64,000 nt of DNA from Ruegeria halocynthiae (GCF_900106805.1 NZ_FNNP01000001.1:1364001-1428000); one strand, 5' to 3'; shown: positions 1-9,677, counted from the first letter of the stretch. Notes: a model not told the origin generated them from the sequence alone. A program made the numbers and translations.

Positions 1-930
1 AATCACGACTGCAAAGACGACAATGACCAGACCAGCCATCAGGGCTTCGCCGAACTGCGCCTTTCGCATGGTCAGCAAAACCTCCCAGCCGATATCGTTG
101 AAACCGCCGATGACGGCGGCGATAATCACCATCGACAAGGCCGCCATAAGACACTGGTTCACGCCAACCATGATTTGCGTAGCGGCAGCGGGAATCTCGA
201 CCTGAAAAAGCTGCTGAAAGCGTGTCCCACCGGACATAATCGCCGCCTCTTTGATCTCCGGCTCCACACGCTCCAGTCCCAGCATCACATTGCGCGCCAT
301 CGGAGGGGCCGCGTAGATGGCCGAAGCAATCAGGCCAACCACTGGACCAAAGCCGAACAGCAACAGCAGCGGTGTGAGATAGGCAAAGGTCGGAACCGTT
401 TGCATAATATCCAGCACCGCCTGAACAAACGTTTTCACCTTGGGTACTTCATTGGCAAGGATGCCAATCGCTCCGCCCATGACCAAAGCGACAGGGACTG
501 ATACCGCGACGAGGGCCAGTGTATTCATGCTTTCGGCCCAATACCCTGATGCCAGCACAAAACTGAGGCCGATAAAGCCCAGGGCTGCCATTGGCAATCC
601 ACCCAGATACCAGCCCAATGCGGTCACAATGCCAATCAGAATCGGCCAGGGCGTATTGCCCAGCACTAAGTTTGCCCAATTCATCGGATAGGCCATCAGA
701 TCCGAGAACAGCCGCGCCGCCGGTTTGATCCCGTTCAAAAACCAATCAAGGAATGTGCCCACCCACTGCGTTGCGGGCAATTCCCATGCGGCGGGCCACT
801 TGACCAGCCAAGGGGCGATACCTTCAAGCACAAGGCAAACGGCACCGACTATCACGGTTATCAGCGCTGCCTGCGCGCCCGTAGTCAGACGGGACACGTG
901 CTGCTTTTGAATGTTGGTCACTGCGGTCAT
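1..930 (-). CDS. proW: Betaine/quaternary-amine ABC transporter permease (ProW family), C-terminus cut by window edge
   Basis: The reading frame is open from an ATG at 930 down to base 1, so at least 310 residues are present and the end lies outside the window. The start overlaps the stop of the ATPase gene in an ATGA, so the two are translationally coupled. The protein has a soluble N-terminus with a first membrane segment near residue 20, then a run of membrane helices and the permease EAA loop (EAAIMSGGTRFQQLFQVEIP), which docks on the ATPase. The last visible residues match the end of ProW/OpuAB-type permeases, so little is probably missing. It forms the membrane channel for a compatible solute such as glycine betaine, choline or a related amine. 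The exact substrate cannot be told from the permease. Confidence 0.9.
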   Translation of the reverse strand, partial: MTAVTNIQKQHVSRLTTGAQAALITVIVGAVCLVLEGIAPWLVKWPAAWELPATQWVGTFLDWFLNGIKPAARLFSDLMAYPMNWANLVLGNTPWPILIGIVTALGWYLGGLPMAALGFIGLSFVLASGYWAESMNTLALVAVSVPVALVMGGAIGILANEVPKVKTFVQAVLDIMQTVPTFAYLTPLLLLFGFGPVVGLIASAIYAAPPMARNVMLGLERVEPEIKEAAIMSGGTRFQQLFQVEIPAAATQIMVGVNQCLMAALSMVIIAAVIGGFNDIGWEVLLTMRKAQFGEALMAGLVIVVFAVVI

Positions 931-1976
931 GCGTCGTCTACCTGCAAGGCAGCGGCCAGATCGGACGGATGGACCGTACCAACAACTTTGCCGTCTGCGT
1001 CGCGCACTGGCACGGGCTCATAAAGCTCCATGCAATGCGCCAGAGCGGCATCCAGTGTCATCGCAGTGGTCAGACCGGGATCATCCGGCCCGCATTCCGA
1101 CTCGTCCCGCATGACAGAAGCGACCTTGGCGTGCTGGCCTTTGGCAACATCCTTCGAGAACTCGCGCACGTAATCATCGACCGGGCGCAGAACGATATCC
1201 GTAGGCGTACCGATTTGGACAATCTTGCCATCGCGCATGATGGCGATTCGATCGGCCAGTTTCAGCGCTTCCTGAATGTCATGTGTGATAAACACGATAG
1301 ATTTCTTCAGCGTCGCCTGAATACGAAGGAATTCATCCTGCAATTGACGGCGAATGAGTGGATCCAGAGCCGAGAATGGCTCGTCCAGAAACCAGATATC
1401 CGGGTTCACGGCCAAGCTGCGCGCAATTCCAACGCGCTGCCGTTGACCACCCGAAAGCTGGCGCGGGAAACTGTCTTCGCGGCCTTCCAGACCGACCAGA
1501 GAAATAACCTCTTGTGCACGGGCGAGCCGCTCTTTTTTACCAACGCCCTGAACACGCAGGGGGTAGGCTACGTTTTCGGCAACCGTCATATGCGGAAACA
1601 AACCAAAATGCTGAAACACCATACCCAGCTTTTTGCGACGCAGTTCGGTCAGTGCCCTCTTCGAAGCACCGATCACATTCTCGCCATCCACATGGATCTC
1701 ACCGCCCGATCCGGGCAGCAACTGTGAAATACAGCGGATCAGCGTGGATTTCCCCGAACCCGAAAGCCCCATGATGACGAACAGCTCGCCTTCTCTGACT
1801 TCGAAGTTTGCGTCCTGAACGGCAGGGATGAACCCGTTTTCCCGCAATTCCTTGGCGGCTTGGTCGGCGTCATTCCCTGACCGAGACAACGCGTCGGTCA
1901 GGGCTTTGTCAGCGCCGGGGCCAAACACCTGCCAGAGATTCCGGCAGGCGATGGCTGGCGTATTAGCATCAGTCAC
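927..1976 (-). CDS. proV: Betaine/quaternary-amine ABC transporter ATP-binding protein (ProV family)
   Basis: This is the cytoplasmic ATPase of the importer. With the GTG at 1976 as start the protein has 349 residues, with Walker A GLSGSGKST near residue 70, signature LSGGQRQRV, and Walker B WFLDEPFSALDP. The C-terminus carries a short CBS-like tail (VRDADGKVVGTVHPSDL), as in ProV/OpuAA, where such domains sense ionic strength. The frame stays open upstream to 2090, but a start there would overlap the binding-protein gene by about 100 bases and add residues that do not look like ProV. The GTG lies 10 bases after the stop of that gene, so I prefer it. The gene order X-V-W suggests one transcript. 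Confidence 0.88.
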   Translation of the reverse strand: MTDANTPAIACRNLWQVFGPGADKALTDALSRSGNDADQAAKELRENGFIPAVQDANFEVREGELFVIMGLSGSGKSTLIRCISQLLPGSGGEIHVDGENVIGASKRALTELRRKKLGMVFQHFGLFPHMTVAENVAYPLRVQGVGKKERLARAQEVISLVGLEGREDSFPRQLSGGQRQRVGIARSLAVNPDIWFLDEPFSALDPLIRRQLQDEFLRIQATLKKSIVFITHDIQEALKLADRIAIMRDGKIVQIGTPTDIVLRPVDDYVREFSKDVAKGQHAKVASVMRDESECGPDDPGLTTAMTLDAALAHCMELYEPVPVRDADGKVVGTVHPSDLAAALQVDDA

Positions 1977-1986
1977 TGATGTCAGC

Positions 1987-2937
1987 TCACTGCGTTGCGG
2001 CGTCGACAACGGGGCGCCACTTGCCTTCGTTTTCGGCCATCCAGGCAGCAACGACTTCTTCAACTTTTCCGCCGTCGACATCAATCGCACCCATCATCGG
2101 CTGCTGGTCTTCTACAGCGAGTTGGTAGTTGCTGAGGATTTCGTAGGCGGCAGGCCATTTATCTTCCATGCCACTCCAGCCCGCCTTAAAGATGCGCGAG
2201 GGTGAAAAGTCGCAATCGTTGACGGCGTTAGGGTTCGGACCCCACGCCGGATCGGTAAAGCACGCCTCTTCACCTGCAGGCAGTTCGACGAATTGCACAT
2301 CATAAGCCGACATCGCCCAATGTGGCTGCCAGAAGGTGATCAGCAGCGGTGATTTACGCTCGGTCGAGGCGCGAAGCTCCGCAATCAGAGCTCCCTCGGA
2401 TCCGGCGGGCACGGCTTTGAACGGCAGCTCAAGCCCCGTCATCCGGTCGGCTCCGGGTGTACCCCAGTCGGCCGGATAGTCAACAAGACGGCCTCCGGGC
2501 AACGTCTCAGCCGTTGCGAATACCTGCGCACAGTCTTTCAGCGCTTCCCACGCTGGCAATCCCGGGCACAATTCGGCAACGTGGGCAGGGTAGGCGATGC
2601 CTTCCTTGGCGGCCAACCCCAGATCGCCGATTTCAACCACCGTGCCTTCGCCGATCTTCTTGGCATACTCGTCGGACACGTTCGATGACCAGATTTCCAG
2701 CGTCGCGTCGATGTCACCATCAGCTACTGCCTGAAACTGGTTCATCATGCCTGCGGTAATGTACTCAACATTGTAACCCGCGGCCTTCAACATCTCACCC
2801 GCGACATGAGTGGTGACGTGCTGACCGGTCCATTCGTTGATCGCCAGTTTGATCGGTTCGTCCACTGCGCCCATATCCGCCGCGTGGGCCGACCCGGCAA
2901 CGGCGATGGCCAACAGGCTTACGCTTAGCTTATTCAT
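1987..2937 (-). CDS. proX: Periplasmic betaine-type substrate-binding protein (ProX/OpuAC family)
   Basis: This 316-residue protein starts at the ATG at 2937, preceded by GGGAG at a good distance, and begins with a signal peptide cut after SAHA. The mature part has the two-lobed ProX/OpuAC pattern. Tryptophans in NEWTG, LEIWSS and TFWQPHW are the kind of aromatic residues that box a trimethylammonium head group in this family. Paired cysteines in the C-terminal half (ELCPG, KDCAQ, EEACF, NDCDF) may form disulfides. It would deliver glycine betaine, choline or a related amine to the ProW/ProV pair downstream. A long leader of about 228 bases separates it from a BetI-like palindrome at 3165-3182. 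The family is clear, the substrate is not. Confidence 0.88.
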   Translation of the reverse strand: MNKLSVSLLAIAVAGSAHAADMGAVDEPIKLAINEWTGQHVTTHVAGEMLKAAGYNVEYITAGMMNQFQAVADGDIDATLEIWSSNVSDEYAKKIGEGTVVEIGDLGLAAKEGIAYPAHVAELCPGLPAWEALKDCAQVFATAETLPGGRLVDYPADWGTPGADRMTGLELPFKAVPAGSEGALIAELRASTERKSPLLITFWQPHWAMSAYDVQFVELPAGEEACFTDPAWGPNPNAVNDCDFSPSRIFKAGWSGMEDKWPAAYEILSNYQLAVEDQQPMMGAIDVDGGKVEEVVAAWMAENEGKWRPVVDAATQ

Positions 2938-3164
2938 GATAGTTACTCCCTGGTTCTTTTCTTTCCAGTTCGGGATCAAGCCCGGCCGGAACTTTCTTAG
3001 GCAACATTACATGCCGCAACATGCACAAATTTGGTCGGAAAAGGAAAGGGAACTGTTGTTCCGGCCCCGACTTTATTCAACGCACCGGGGCCAGCTTCCT
3101 CTCCCTACTGCACCTGTCCGGCATTGCGCATGCACTGCACCGTTAGTCAGGTAGAGTGAGAGAT

Positions 3165-3182
3165 ATTGATTGACTAGTCAAT
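3165..3182. promoter_or_regulatory. BetI-like operator, copy 1
   Basis: The 18-bp sequence ATTGATTGACTAGTCAAT contains the perfect palindrome TTGACTAGTCAA. Read in the opposite direction, the site in front of the betI gene at 34179-34196 is identical except for one base at the centre. TetR-family regulators bind such short palindromes. The site lies between the betaine transporter operon (leftward) and the Tag-like gene (rightward) and could serve either. Confidence 0.6.
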
Positions 3183-3270
3183 ATAAAACGACCCATCCAT
3201 CGCAGGATCAGTTTTGCCCTTGCCAAACCAGCCCAAATTGGCAGCATCCAACATGCGGAGGGCCCGAGAA

Positions 3271-3933
3271 ATGCATCAGTTTGACGAGATCTACAGGCTG
3301 GCGGCAGATCGCCACGGCGGACCAATTGAGCTTGAAGGCAAGCTGAGCAAACCGACACCAATCGATGAGCTGGCGGCGATGCCGGATGACCGCTGGCTAT
3401 CGACCATTACGAAAACCGTGTTCCAGGCAGGGTTCAACTGGAAAGTGATCGAAGCAAAATGGGAGGGCTTCGAGACCGCATTTGATGGTTTTGACATCGG
3501 GCGCTGCGCGTTCATGGATGATGAGAAATTTGACGCCTTGCTACAGGATACGCGCATCGTTCGGAACGGAACCAAAATTGCGGCAGTCCGTGACAATGCC
3601 GCATTTTTGCTGGAACTCCGCGCCGAAGGCGGCGTTGGGCAAATACTGGGCGGGTGGCCATCGCAGGATTATGTCGGATTGCTCGAGATGCTGGCCAAAC
3701 GCGGATCGCGCCTGGGTGGCGCGTCGGCACAATACGCCATGCGATTTGCCGGGCGCGACAGTTTCATCCTGTCTCGGGACGTGACCGCGCGCCTGGTCGC
3801 CGAGGGCGTCGTCGACAAACCCGCGACCTCCAAAAAAGCGATGGTCGCTGTACAGGCCGCCTTCAACATCTGGATGGAGCAATCAGGGCGGTCGTTGACT
3901 GAAATCAGCCGCGTGCTGGCGATGAGTCTCTGA
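3271..3933 (+). CDS. DNA-3-methyladenine glycosylase I-like protein (Tag family)
   Basis: About 220 residues. The central part follows the Tag/HhH-GPD pattern: FQAGFNWKVIEAKWEGF, then FDGFD, then RIVRNGTKIAAVRDNA, followed by a C-terminal helical segment with SRDV. Tag enzymes remove 3-methyladenine from alkylated DNA. The zinc-binding cysteines and histidines that bracket classic Tag (an N-terminal Cys-Gly-Trp and a C-terminal His-x3-Cys) are not seen here, so this belongs to a metal-free branch or has changed its substrate. I chose the ATG at 3271, which has GGAGG nine bases upstream; in-frame ATG 3253 and TTG 3214 are alternatives. It is divergent from the betaine transporter and a BetI-like palindrome lies just upstream. 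Confidence 0.75.
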   Translation: MHQFDEIYRLAADRHGGPIELEGKLSKPTPIDELAAMPDDRWLSTITKTVFQAGFNWKVIEAKWEGFETAFDGFDIGRCAFMDDEKFDALLQDTRIVRNGTKIAAVRDNAAFLLELRAEGGVGQILGGWPSQDYVGLLEMLAKRGSRLGGASAQYAMRFAGRDSFILSRDVTARLVAEGVVDKPATSKKAMVAVQAAFNIWMEQSGRSLTEISRVLAMSL

Positions 3934-3975
3934 AAACGACTTGCAGAGCCAATCCGTCACAGTAGGCTTGTCATC

Positions 3976-4662
3976 ATGCTTCGCCCCCTGTTGATCTCAA
4001 CCCTGTTTCTGCTTGTATCCTGCGGTCGTCCATTGACTGATCATGAGCGTACATTTGCCAGCAGAATCCACGGTGAAACACTGAACCTTGATCGCGTACG
4101 ACTGGTCGAAGGCGCGCCCGTCGCAGCGATCACCTATACGCGCAAAACCCGCCCCCGAATTGCCTGCCGTGAGCGGATACTACCGCCCGTCAAAGAGGAA
4201 ACCGTAACCGGAAAACCGGCCGGGGTCGCCTTGTTCAACCGCGTGTACTTTACCAAAGACTGGTATCTGGACGATTACATGAGTCAGTACCCCGAGCAGA
4301 TGAACCTGATCGCAGCCATGCTGCTTGCACATGAGCTCACTCATGTCTGGCAATGGCAGAACCGCAGGACCACCGGCTATCACCCCCTGCGTGCTGCTGC
4401 TGAACATGGCAGGACGGACGATCCTTACTTGTTCGATATTGAAACTTCGCCTGATTTGCTGGCCTACGGCTATGAGCAGCAGGGCGCAATTGTCGAAGAA
4501 TATGTCTGCTGCCGCGCGTTGGACCCCGAGGCGCCGCGAACCAAGCGTCTGCACGATATGCTGAGCGCACATTTCGACGTCTCGAAACTTCCCGGAAACC
4601 GACGTGAAAGTGATGTTGTCCTTCCCTGGGCTGGCGCGAAGGTGCAGGGTATCTGTCGCTGA
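3976..4662 (+). CDS. Lipoprotein with an HELTH metal-binding motif, function unknown
   Basis: This 228-residue protein has a lipoprotein signal ending in the lipobox LVSC, so Cys16 is probably lipidated and the protein faces the periplasm. Residues near 118-124 read AHELTHVWQ, an HExxH-type zinc site as in gluzincin-like peptidases, and a later glutamate (IVEEYVCC) could be the third ligand. I do not recognise a named family. A membrane-anchored metalloprotease, or an inactive relative, is a reasonable inference. It follows the Tag-like gene by about 40 bases and may share its transcript. It is convergent with the cytochrome c gene. Confidence 0.75.
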   Translation: MLRPLLISTLFLLVSCGRPLTDHERTFASRIHGETLNLDRVRLVEGAPVAAITYTRKTRPRIACRERILPPVKEETVTGKPAGVALFNRVYFTKDWYLDDYMSQYPEQMNLIAAMLLAHELTHVWQWQNRRTTGYHPLRAAAEHGRTDDPYLFDIETSPDLLAYGYEQQGAIVEEYVCCRALDPEAPRTKRLHDMLSAHFDVSKLPGNRRESDVVLPWAGAKVQGICR

Positions 4663-4667
4663 CCCTT

Positions 4668-5075
4668 CTAGTTCTCCTGTAAGGTTTTCAGAAAAGCCAC
4701 CAAATCCGCAATCGGTTTGCTGGTCAGGATCGGTTGCCCATCGGGTGTCTTGATCGCGGTGTCATTTCCTTCGAAGTAAGGCCCATATACAGGCATCGGG
4801 CTACCGTGACTGACCAACGGTTCGCGCCCGTCGATCCGCGCCACGACGCGCGCAGTCGGGAATACACCGTCGGCATCTGCCAGAGATTTCAGGTTTGTTG
4901 GCTGGATGACCAGCACTCCAGCCATCGGGCCATGACCTGTCGCGCCCAGACCGTGGCAGGTTGCACAATAATGCTGATACAGCTTGGCCCCTGTCTCGGC
5001 GTTCTGTGCGGATACGACCCGAGGCACCACAATCAGAGCCATAAGCGAGACCGCGCCAAGTATCGATCGGATCAT
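4668..5075 (-). CDS. Small exported c-type cytochrome
   Basis: A 135-residue protein with a Sec signal peptide (cut after VSA) and a single haem-binding CATCH motif near residue 37, followed by GLGATGHGP. A methionine in the C-terminal half (GSPMPVYG) is the likely sixth iron ligand. This is the layout of class I monohaem cytochromes c, which shuttle electrons in the periplasm. Its stop is 5 bases from the stop of the convergent lipoprotein gene. No partner oxidase or dehydrogenase lies next to it, so its redox partner is unknown. Confidence 0.85.
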   Translation of the reverse strand: MIRSILGAVSLMALIVVPRVVSAQNAETGAKLYQHYCATCHGLGATGHGPMAGVLVIQPTNLKSLADADGVFPTARVVARIDGREPLVSHGSPMPVYGPYFEGNDTAIKTPDGQPILTSKPIADLVAFLKTLQEN

Positions 5076-5173
5076 CGTTTTTCTCCTATCAGCCTAGCAC
5101 ATTCAAGACTTGCCCGATGGGTCTGCAGGCGCAATGATCCAGATCAACGATATCGGTTCAAAGGGTTCAGCCA

Positions 5174-5611
5174 ATGACACAATATGCAGCCATCATGCTG
5201 GCCGCCGGGATTGGCATTCCCGTGCTTGCGGCGCTAAATGCAGCGTTGGGCAAGCTGATCGGATCACCCACCGCCGCAGCAGTCATCCTGTTTGTAATCG
5301 CGCTTCTTGCATCGGCACTGACATTGCTGGTGTTTCCAGGTGGGCAGGCCTTCGCCAAGGCAGCTCAAGCGCCCAAGCATCTGTTTCTGGCCGGAGTACT
5401 GATTGCGTTTTATGTACTGTCGATCACCCATGTGGCCCCTCATTTCGGGGTGGGTAATGCGGTGTTTTTCGTCTTGTTGGGCCAGTTGGTCAGCACCGCC
5501 GCGATCGACCATTTCGGCCTGTTTGGCGCACAGGTCACACCACTGACGTTAATGCGAGCGGGCGGCATAGCGTTGATGGCTGTCGGCGTCGCAATCACTC
5601 AGCTGGCCTGA
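5174..5611 (+). CDS. DMT-superfamily small membrane transporter (YdcZ/DUF606 type)
   Basis: A 145-residue protein made almost wholly of five predicted membrane helices. The opening ([26 protein letters not shown]) and the pattern of short glycine-rich helices match the YdcZ/DUF606 family within the drug/metabolite transporters. These half-size proteins may work as dimers, and their substrates are mostly unknown. The 3' end overlaps the 3' end of lolD on the other strand by 17 bases. Confidence 0.75.
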   Translation: MTQYAAIMLAAGIGIPVLAALNAALGKLIGSPTAAAVILFVIALLASALTLLVFPGGQAFAKAAQAPKHLFLAGVLIAFYVLSITHVAPHFGVGNAVFFVLLGQLVSTAAIDHFGLFGAQVTPLTLMRAGGIALMAVGVAITQLA

Positions 5612-6281
5612 GCACACCCCCATCTAACCGCAGCACCCTGTCCATCCGCGCCGCCAGTTCGAGATTATGCGTGGCAATCAATGCCGAGAGCCCCTCATCC
5701 CGCACCAGCGCCATCAGCGTCGCGAAGACCTGATCCGAAGTTTCGGGATCCAGATTGCCCGTCGGCTCGTCTGCCAGCAGTACGCGCGGCGCGTTGGCCA
5801 GCGCCCGGCAAAATGCCACGCGCTGCTGCTCTCCACCCGACAGAGCGGCGGGCCGGTGATCCGCCCTCGCCGCGACACCAACGCGGTCAAGCAACTGCAT
5901 CGATCGTTCCTGTGCAGCTTTCTCGGAAGTTCCATTTGCCAGTTGCGGCAGCACGATGTTTTCCAGCGCGGTAAACTCGGGCAGCAGATGGTGGAATTGG
6001 TAGACAAATCCAACATCCTGCCGCCGGATCGCGGTTCGTGTCCTGTCCCCTTTACCAGAGGCGTTCCGCCCGGCGATTTCGACCCCGCCGGCATCGGGCG
6101 TATCCAACAGGCCCGCAATATGCAGCAAGGTCGACTTGCCCGCCCCTGACGGAGCAACCAGCGCTACGGCCTCACCGGCGCGCAGTTCCAGATCAGCCCC
6201 GCGCAGCACTTGAAGCTCGCCGGGGGTGCCTTGCAGATAAGTCTTGTTCAGGCTGCTGAGCCTCAGTGTTACGTCATTCAT
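5595..6281 (-). CDS. lolD: Lipoprotein-releasing ABC transporter ATPase LolD
   Basis: A 228-residue ABC ATPase with Walker [10 protein letters not shown] near residue 44, signature LSGGEQQRV, Walker [15 protein letters not shown] and the H-loop ATHN. It belongs to the MacB/LolD group. LolD powers release of outer-membrane lipoproteins from the inner membrane to the carrier LolA. It overlaps the upstream permease gene by 8 bases, so the two are coupled. Only one permease gene is present, which is normal for alphaproteobacteria that use a homodimeric LolF-like permease. Confidence 0.92.
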   Translation of the reverse strand: MNDVTLRLSSLNKTYLQGTPGELQVLRGADLELRAGEAVALVAPSGAGKSTLLHIAGLLDTPDAGGVEIAGRNASGKGDRTRTAIRRQDVGFVYQFHHLLPEFTALENIVLPQLANGTSEKAAQERSMQLLDRVGVAARADHRPAALSGGEQQRVAFCRALANAPRVLLADEPTGNLDPETSDQVFATLMALVRDEGLSALIATHNLELAARMDRVLRLDGGVLRPAE

Positions 6282-7560
6282 AGCGCAGCGCCTCGACCGG
6301 GTTCAGCCGCGCCGCGCGGCGGGCCGGGAAATAGGTGACTAAGAATGATAGGCCCAGCGACAGGCCTACAGCCTTGAGGACATCCGACAGGTGCAGCTCA
6401 GCCGGCAGGGCATAGATGCCGCGAATGGATGGGTCCCAGACGCCGCCGCCCATGATGAAGTTCACAAACGAAAAGATCGGGTCGATATAGATGGCGAACA
6501 GACAGCCCAGAATGACCCCCATCACGGTTCCGATGATGCCGGTAAAGGCTCCGCAAATGAAGAACACGCGCAAAACCGATCCTTCGCTGAGGCCTATGGT
6601 GCGCAGGATGCCGATATCGCTGCTTTTGTTTTTCACAAGCATGATGAGGCCGGAAACGATGTTCATCGCTGCAATCAGAACAAGAATCGACAGGATGATG
6701 AACATCACGTTGTCCTCGACTTCCAATGCTCTCAGAAACCCACCCGAGGCGTCCTGCCACGTCCAGAGTTGGCTGCGCTCTCCGGCAGCCTCCAGGATCG
6801 GGATCAGGATCGGGGTCAACTCTTCAGGGCGTTCGACCATCACCTCGACCTCATCCGCAACGCCGTCTCGGTTGAAGAATTCCTGCGCCTCGGTGAATGG
6901 CATGTAGACGCGGGTGCGATCAATGTCATAACGCCCGGCCGAGAACACGTAGACCACCTCATATGCATTCACCCGCGGCGAAGTGCCAAAGGCGGTTTTC
7001 ACACCATTGGGTGAGGTCAATTTTACCCGATCCCCCACCGTTGCCCCAATCGCTCGCGCCACGCCCGAGCCGATGGCGATGCCATCCGAAAACCGAGACA
7101 GGTCGCCATAAGCCTGTTCGCTGTCGGCAACGCCCGGCAAATCGGACAGATCATCGGGACGAATGCCAAAAACCTGCACACCAGAACTGCGATCCGCGTT
7201 GGTGATCAGAACCTGCCCTTTTACAAGCGGCGCTGCTCGCTCGACCCCGGGAACCTGTGCGATCCGCTCGGCCATGCCGTCGAAATCGGTGATGGTGCGA
7301 TCCAGCCGCCCCTGTGCATCAAGCTCTCCGGCGGCATAGACGGTGACATGCGCATTGGCCCCCAGAATAGTTCCCACAAATTCCGACCGGAATCCCGACC
7401 GGACAGCCAGCGTGGCAATCAATGCAAACACAGCCAGCGTAATGCCAATCAGCGATATCCACGTCATCACACTGACTCCGCCTTCGGCCCGACGGGCTCG
7501 GAGGTATCGCCATGCGATTTTCCATTCGAAGGGGGCGAAGGGCGGGGGAGATTTGGCCAT
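6274..7560 (-). CDS. lolC: Lipoprotein-releasing ABC transporter permease (LolC/LolE family)
   Basis: A 428-residue inner-membrane protein with one N-terminal membrane helix ([20 protein letters not shown]), a large periplasmic domain of about 230 residues, and three C-terminal helices ending in [18 protein letters not shown], the signature tail of the LolC/E and FtsX families. I start it at the ATG at 7560, preceded by AGGCAGGA; the frame is open upstream to 7629 but without family-like residues. With LolD it extracts lipoproteins from the inner membrane. Confidence 0.9.
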   Translation of the reverse strand: MAKSPPPFAPFEWKIAWRYLRARRAEGGVSVMTWISLIGITLAVFALIATLAVRSGFRSEFVGTILGANAHVTVYAAGELDAQGRLDRTITDFDGMAERIAQVPGVERAAPLVKGQVLITNADRSSGVQVFGIRPDDLSDLPGVADSEQAYGDLSRFSDGIAIGSGVARAIGATVGDRVKLTSPNGVKTAFGTSPRVNAYEVVYVFSAGRYDIDRTRVYMPFTEAQEFFNRDGVADEVEVMVERPEELTPILIPILEAAGERSQLWTWQDASGGFLRALEVEDNVMFIILSILVLIAAMNIVSGLIMLVKNKSSDIGILRTIGLSEGSVLRVFFICGAFTGIIGTVMGVILGCLFAIYIDPIFSFVNFIMGGGVWDPSIRGIYALPAELHLSDVLKAVGLSLGLSFLVTYFPARRAARLNPVEALRYE

Positions 7561-7950
7561 TCCTGCCTCGGGTTCTGTTTTTTCGCGACCCTCTCGACAT
7601 TTCGCCGAATGGTCAAGCCGGTATCGCACAGATACTCAGTCAACACGACGGCCCGCGCAGTAAGTACTTTTAACCTTAGTCTGAAGCGAATCATTTGAGA
7701 AAACTCTGTGACTTCACCGGCAAAGCGGGAAAACACGCCCCTCGGAGTACACCGATGGTTGTGAACCCCTTCACAGACAAAGGCTTATTGTTTCAGGTAT
7801 GAAGTCAATGTGAAGTATCAGCGCCCAACTGAGTCACAATCGCAACATTGGACGCGAAATATTATTTCACAAATTGATTAGTGTAAGAAACTTTGTCACC
7901 CTGTTTATGTGGGGGACACATTTTAAGAGTTTGAGAGCGGAGGTTCGCTC
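7561..7950. promoter_or_regulatory. Divergent intergenic region between lolC/E and the 7951 gene
   Basis: About 390 bases with no convincing gene. It must hold the promoter of lolC/E (leftward) and that of the small gene at 7951 (rightward). The part from 7790 to 7930 is clearly AT-richer than its surroundings. I could not assign a -35/-10 pair with confidence. Confidence 0.35.
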
Positions 7951-8307
7951 ATGGGTATTCAAGAACATATGTCAGGCACGGGCCCGATTTTGGTCCGTCA
8001 GGCATCAACTGAACTAGATTGCGAGAGCGCTGCATTACTGCGTGCATCAATCAGGCCAATCTTCACAAGTGCAGCAAGCTGGGCGGGTTTGACCGACATA
8101 TTGCGGGACAAGGGTTATCGCCTTGCGTTTCGTCAGGGTCTTCTGTGCATCACTGATCGCGCCACAGACGAACGCATCTGTGGATTGCGGTTTCTGGGTT
8201 TCGAATTGGCGGAACTTGTGCGCCGCCTTGGTCGCCCTATCGTAGTTGCACGCGGCAGCGAAGCGGACGGAGATATCCTGACCGCACGTCCAACCCCGGC
8301 ATCCTGA
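7951..8307 (+). CDS. Small conserved-looking protein of unknown function
   Basis: A 118-residue soluble protein started by an ATG with GCGGAGG upstream. I do not recognise the family. The middle part (about residues 44-92) has a regular pattern: W-x2-L, DKGYRLAFRQGLLCI, then ICGLRFLGFELAELVRRLGRP. This looks like a compact alpha/beta domain followed by an amphipathic helix, with the ends less ordered. It lies between proS and lolC/E on the opposite strand to both, so it is not part of their operon. The strong ribosome site and good codon use support a real gene. Confidence 0.6.
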   Translation: MGIQEHMSGTGPILVRQASTELDCESAALLRASIRPIFTSAASWAGLTDILRDKGYRLAFRQGLLCITDRATDERICGLRFLGFELAELVRRLGRPIVVARGSEADGDILTARPTPAS

Positions 8308-8336
8308 ATTAAACTTTGGAAGCCTGCACCGCCCGA

Positions 8337-9677
8337 TCAGGCGATGTCCTCATAGATTTCTGCGATCTTGATGACTGCAGCCTCGGGGCTCAGTTCTTCG
8401 CTTTCACCAGTGCGCCGGCTGGTCAATTCAACAACACCATTCTTCAGACCACGCGGACCCACGGTGATGCGCCACGGCAGACCGATCAGGTCCATGGTAG
8501 CGAACTTGCCCCCTGCCCTTTCGTTCCGATCGTCGTATAGCGGCTCAAGCCCCAGCGCTGTCAGCGCTTTGTAGATTTTGGCACACGCCGCATCTGCCTC
8601 TTCATCCCCCTGCTTCAGGTTCACAATGCCGCAATGGAACGGGGTCACACCCTCGGGCCAAATAATGCCCTTGTCGTCATGGCTGGCTTCAATGATTGCC
8701 CCGATCAGACGGCTGACACCAATGCCGTGGCTGCCCATGTGAACAGGAACCGGCTTGCCATCGGGGCCTTGGACTGTGGCCCCCAAGGGTTCCGAGTATT
8801 TGGTGCCGAAATAGAAGATCTGCCCAACTTCGATCCCGCGCGCAACGCGGCGACGTTCCTCGGGAATCTTGTTGAACAATACCTCATCGTGCGTTTCATC
8901 TGTACGAGCGTATTTCGAGGTAAACTCCTCGAGGATCGCCTGACATTGTTCGCGGTTGTCATAGTCGATATCGCGGTCACCAAAGGTCAGGTCTGTGACA
9001 GCGCTGTCATAGAAAACTTCGGACTCACCGGTATCGGCCAGCACGAGGAATTCATGCGTATCGTCGCCGCCAATGGGGCCGGAATCCGCGCGCATCGGGA
9101 TGGCTTGCAGACCCATCCGCTCATAAGTCCGCAGATAGCTTACCAGATGGCGGTTATAGGAATGCAGCGCATCTTCTTTGGTCAGGTCAAAATTGTATCC
9201 GTCCTTCATATAGAATTCGCGCCCCCGCATCACGCCGAAACGTGGGCGAATTTCGTCGCGGAATTTCCATTGGATCTGGTAGAGCGTCAGAGGCAGATCT
9301 TTGTAGCTGCTCACGTGGCCGCGGAAGATGTCGGTCACCAGTTCCTCAGCGGTCGGCGTAAAAAGCATGTCGCGCCCATGGCGATCCTGCATACGCAGCA
9401 TTTCCTGACCGTAGTCGTCATAACGACCGGATTCGCGCCACAGGTCCGCTGACTGCAGGATCGGCATTTGAATGGCAATGTGCCCTGCCCGCGCCTGTTC
9501 CTCATGCACGATGTTTTCCAACTTGCGCAGAACTTTGAAGCCCATTGGCAGCCAGGAATAAATCCCGGCGGCGGCCTGTTTGATCATCCCGGCACGCAGC
9601 ATCAGCCGGTGGCTGACAATCTGAGCCTCAGACGGGTTTTCCTTGAGAACGGGCAGAAAGTAACGGCTGAGGCGCAT
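8337..9677 (-). CDS. proS: Prolyl-tRNA synthetase (short alphaproteobacterial type)
   Basis: A 446-residue class II synthetase that charges tRNA-Pro. It opens [15 protein letters not shown] and contains motif 2 ([18 protein letters not shown]) and motif 3 ([15 protein letters not shown]). The C-terminal anticodon-binding domain runs from about residue 350. The editing insertion of the E. coli enzyme is absent, which gives the short form usual in this bacterial class. The ATG at 9677 is the family start; the frame is open upstream to 9857, but that extension is not ProS-like and overlaps the promoter region of the divergent oxidoreductase gene. Confidence 0.95.
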   Translation of the reverse strand: MRLSRYFLPVLKENPSEAQIVSHRLMLRAGMIKQAAAGIYSWLPMGFKVLRKLENIVHEEQARAGHIAIQMPILQSADLWRESGRYDDYGQEMLRMQDRHGRDMLFTPTAEELVTDIFRGHVSSYKDLPLTLYQIQWKFRDEIRPRFGVMRGREFYMKDGYNFDLTKEDALHSYNRHLVSYLRTYERMGLQAIPMRADSGPIGGDDTHEFLVLADTGESEVFYDSAVTDLTFGDRDIDYDNREQCQAILEEFTSKYARTDETHDEVLFNKIPEERRRVARGIEVGQIFYFGTKYSEPLGATVQGPDGKPVPVHMGSHGIGVSRLIGAIIEASHDDKGIIWPEGVTPFHCGIVNLKQGDEEADAACAKIYKALTALGLEPLYDDRNERAGGKFATMDLIGLPWRITVGPRGLKNGVVELTSRRTGESEELSPEAAVIKIAEIYEDIA

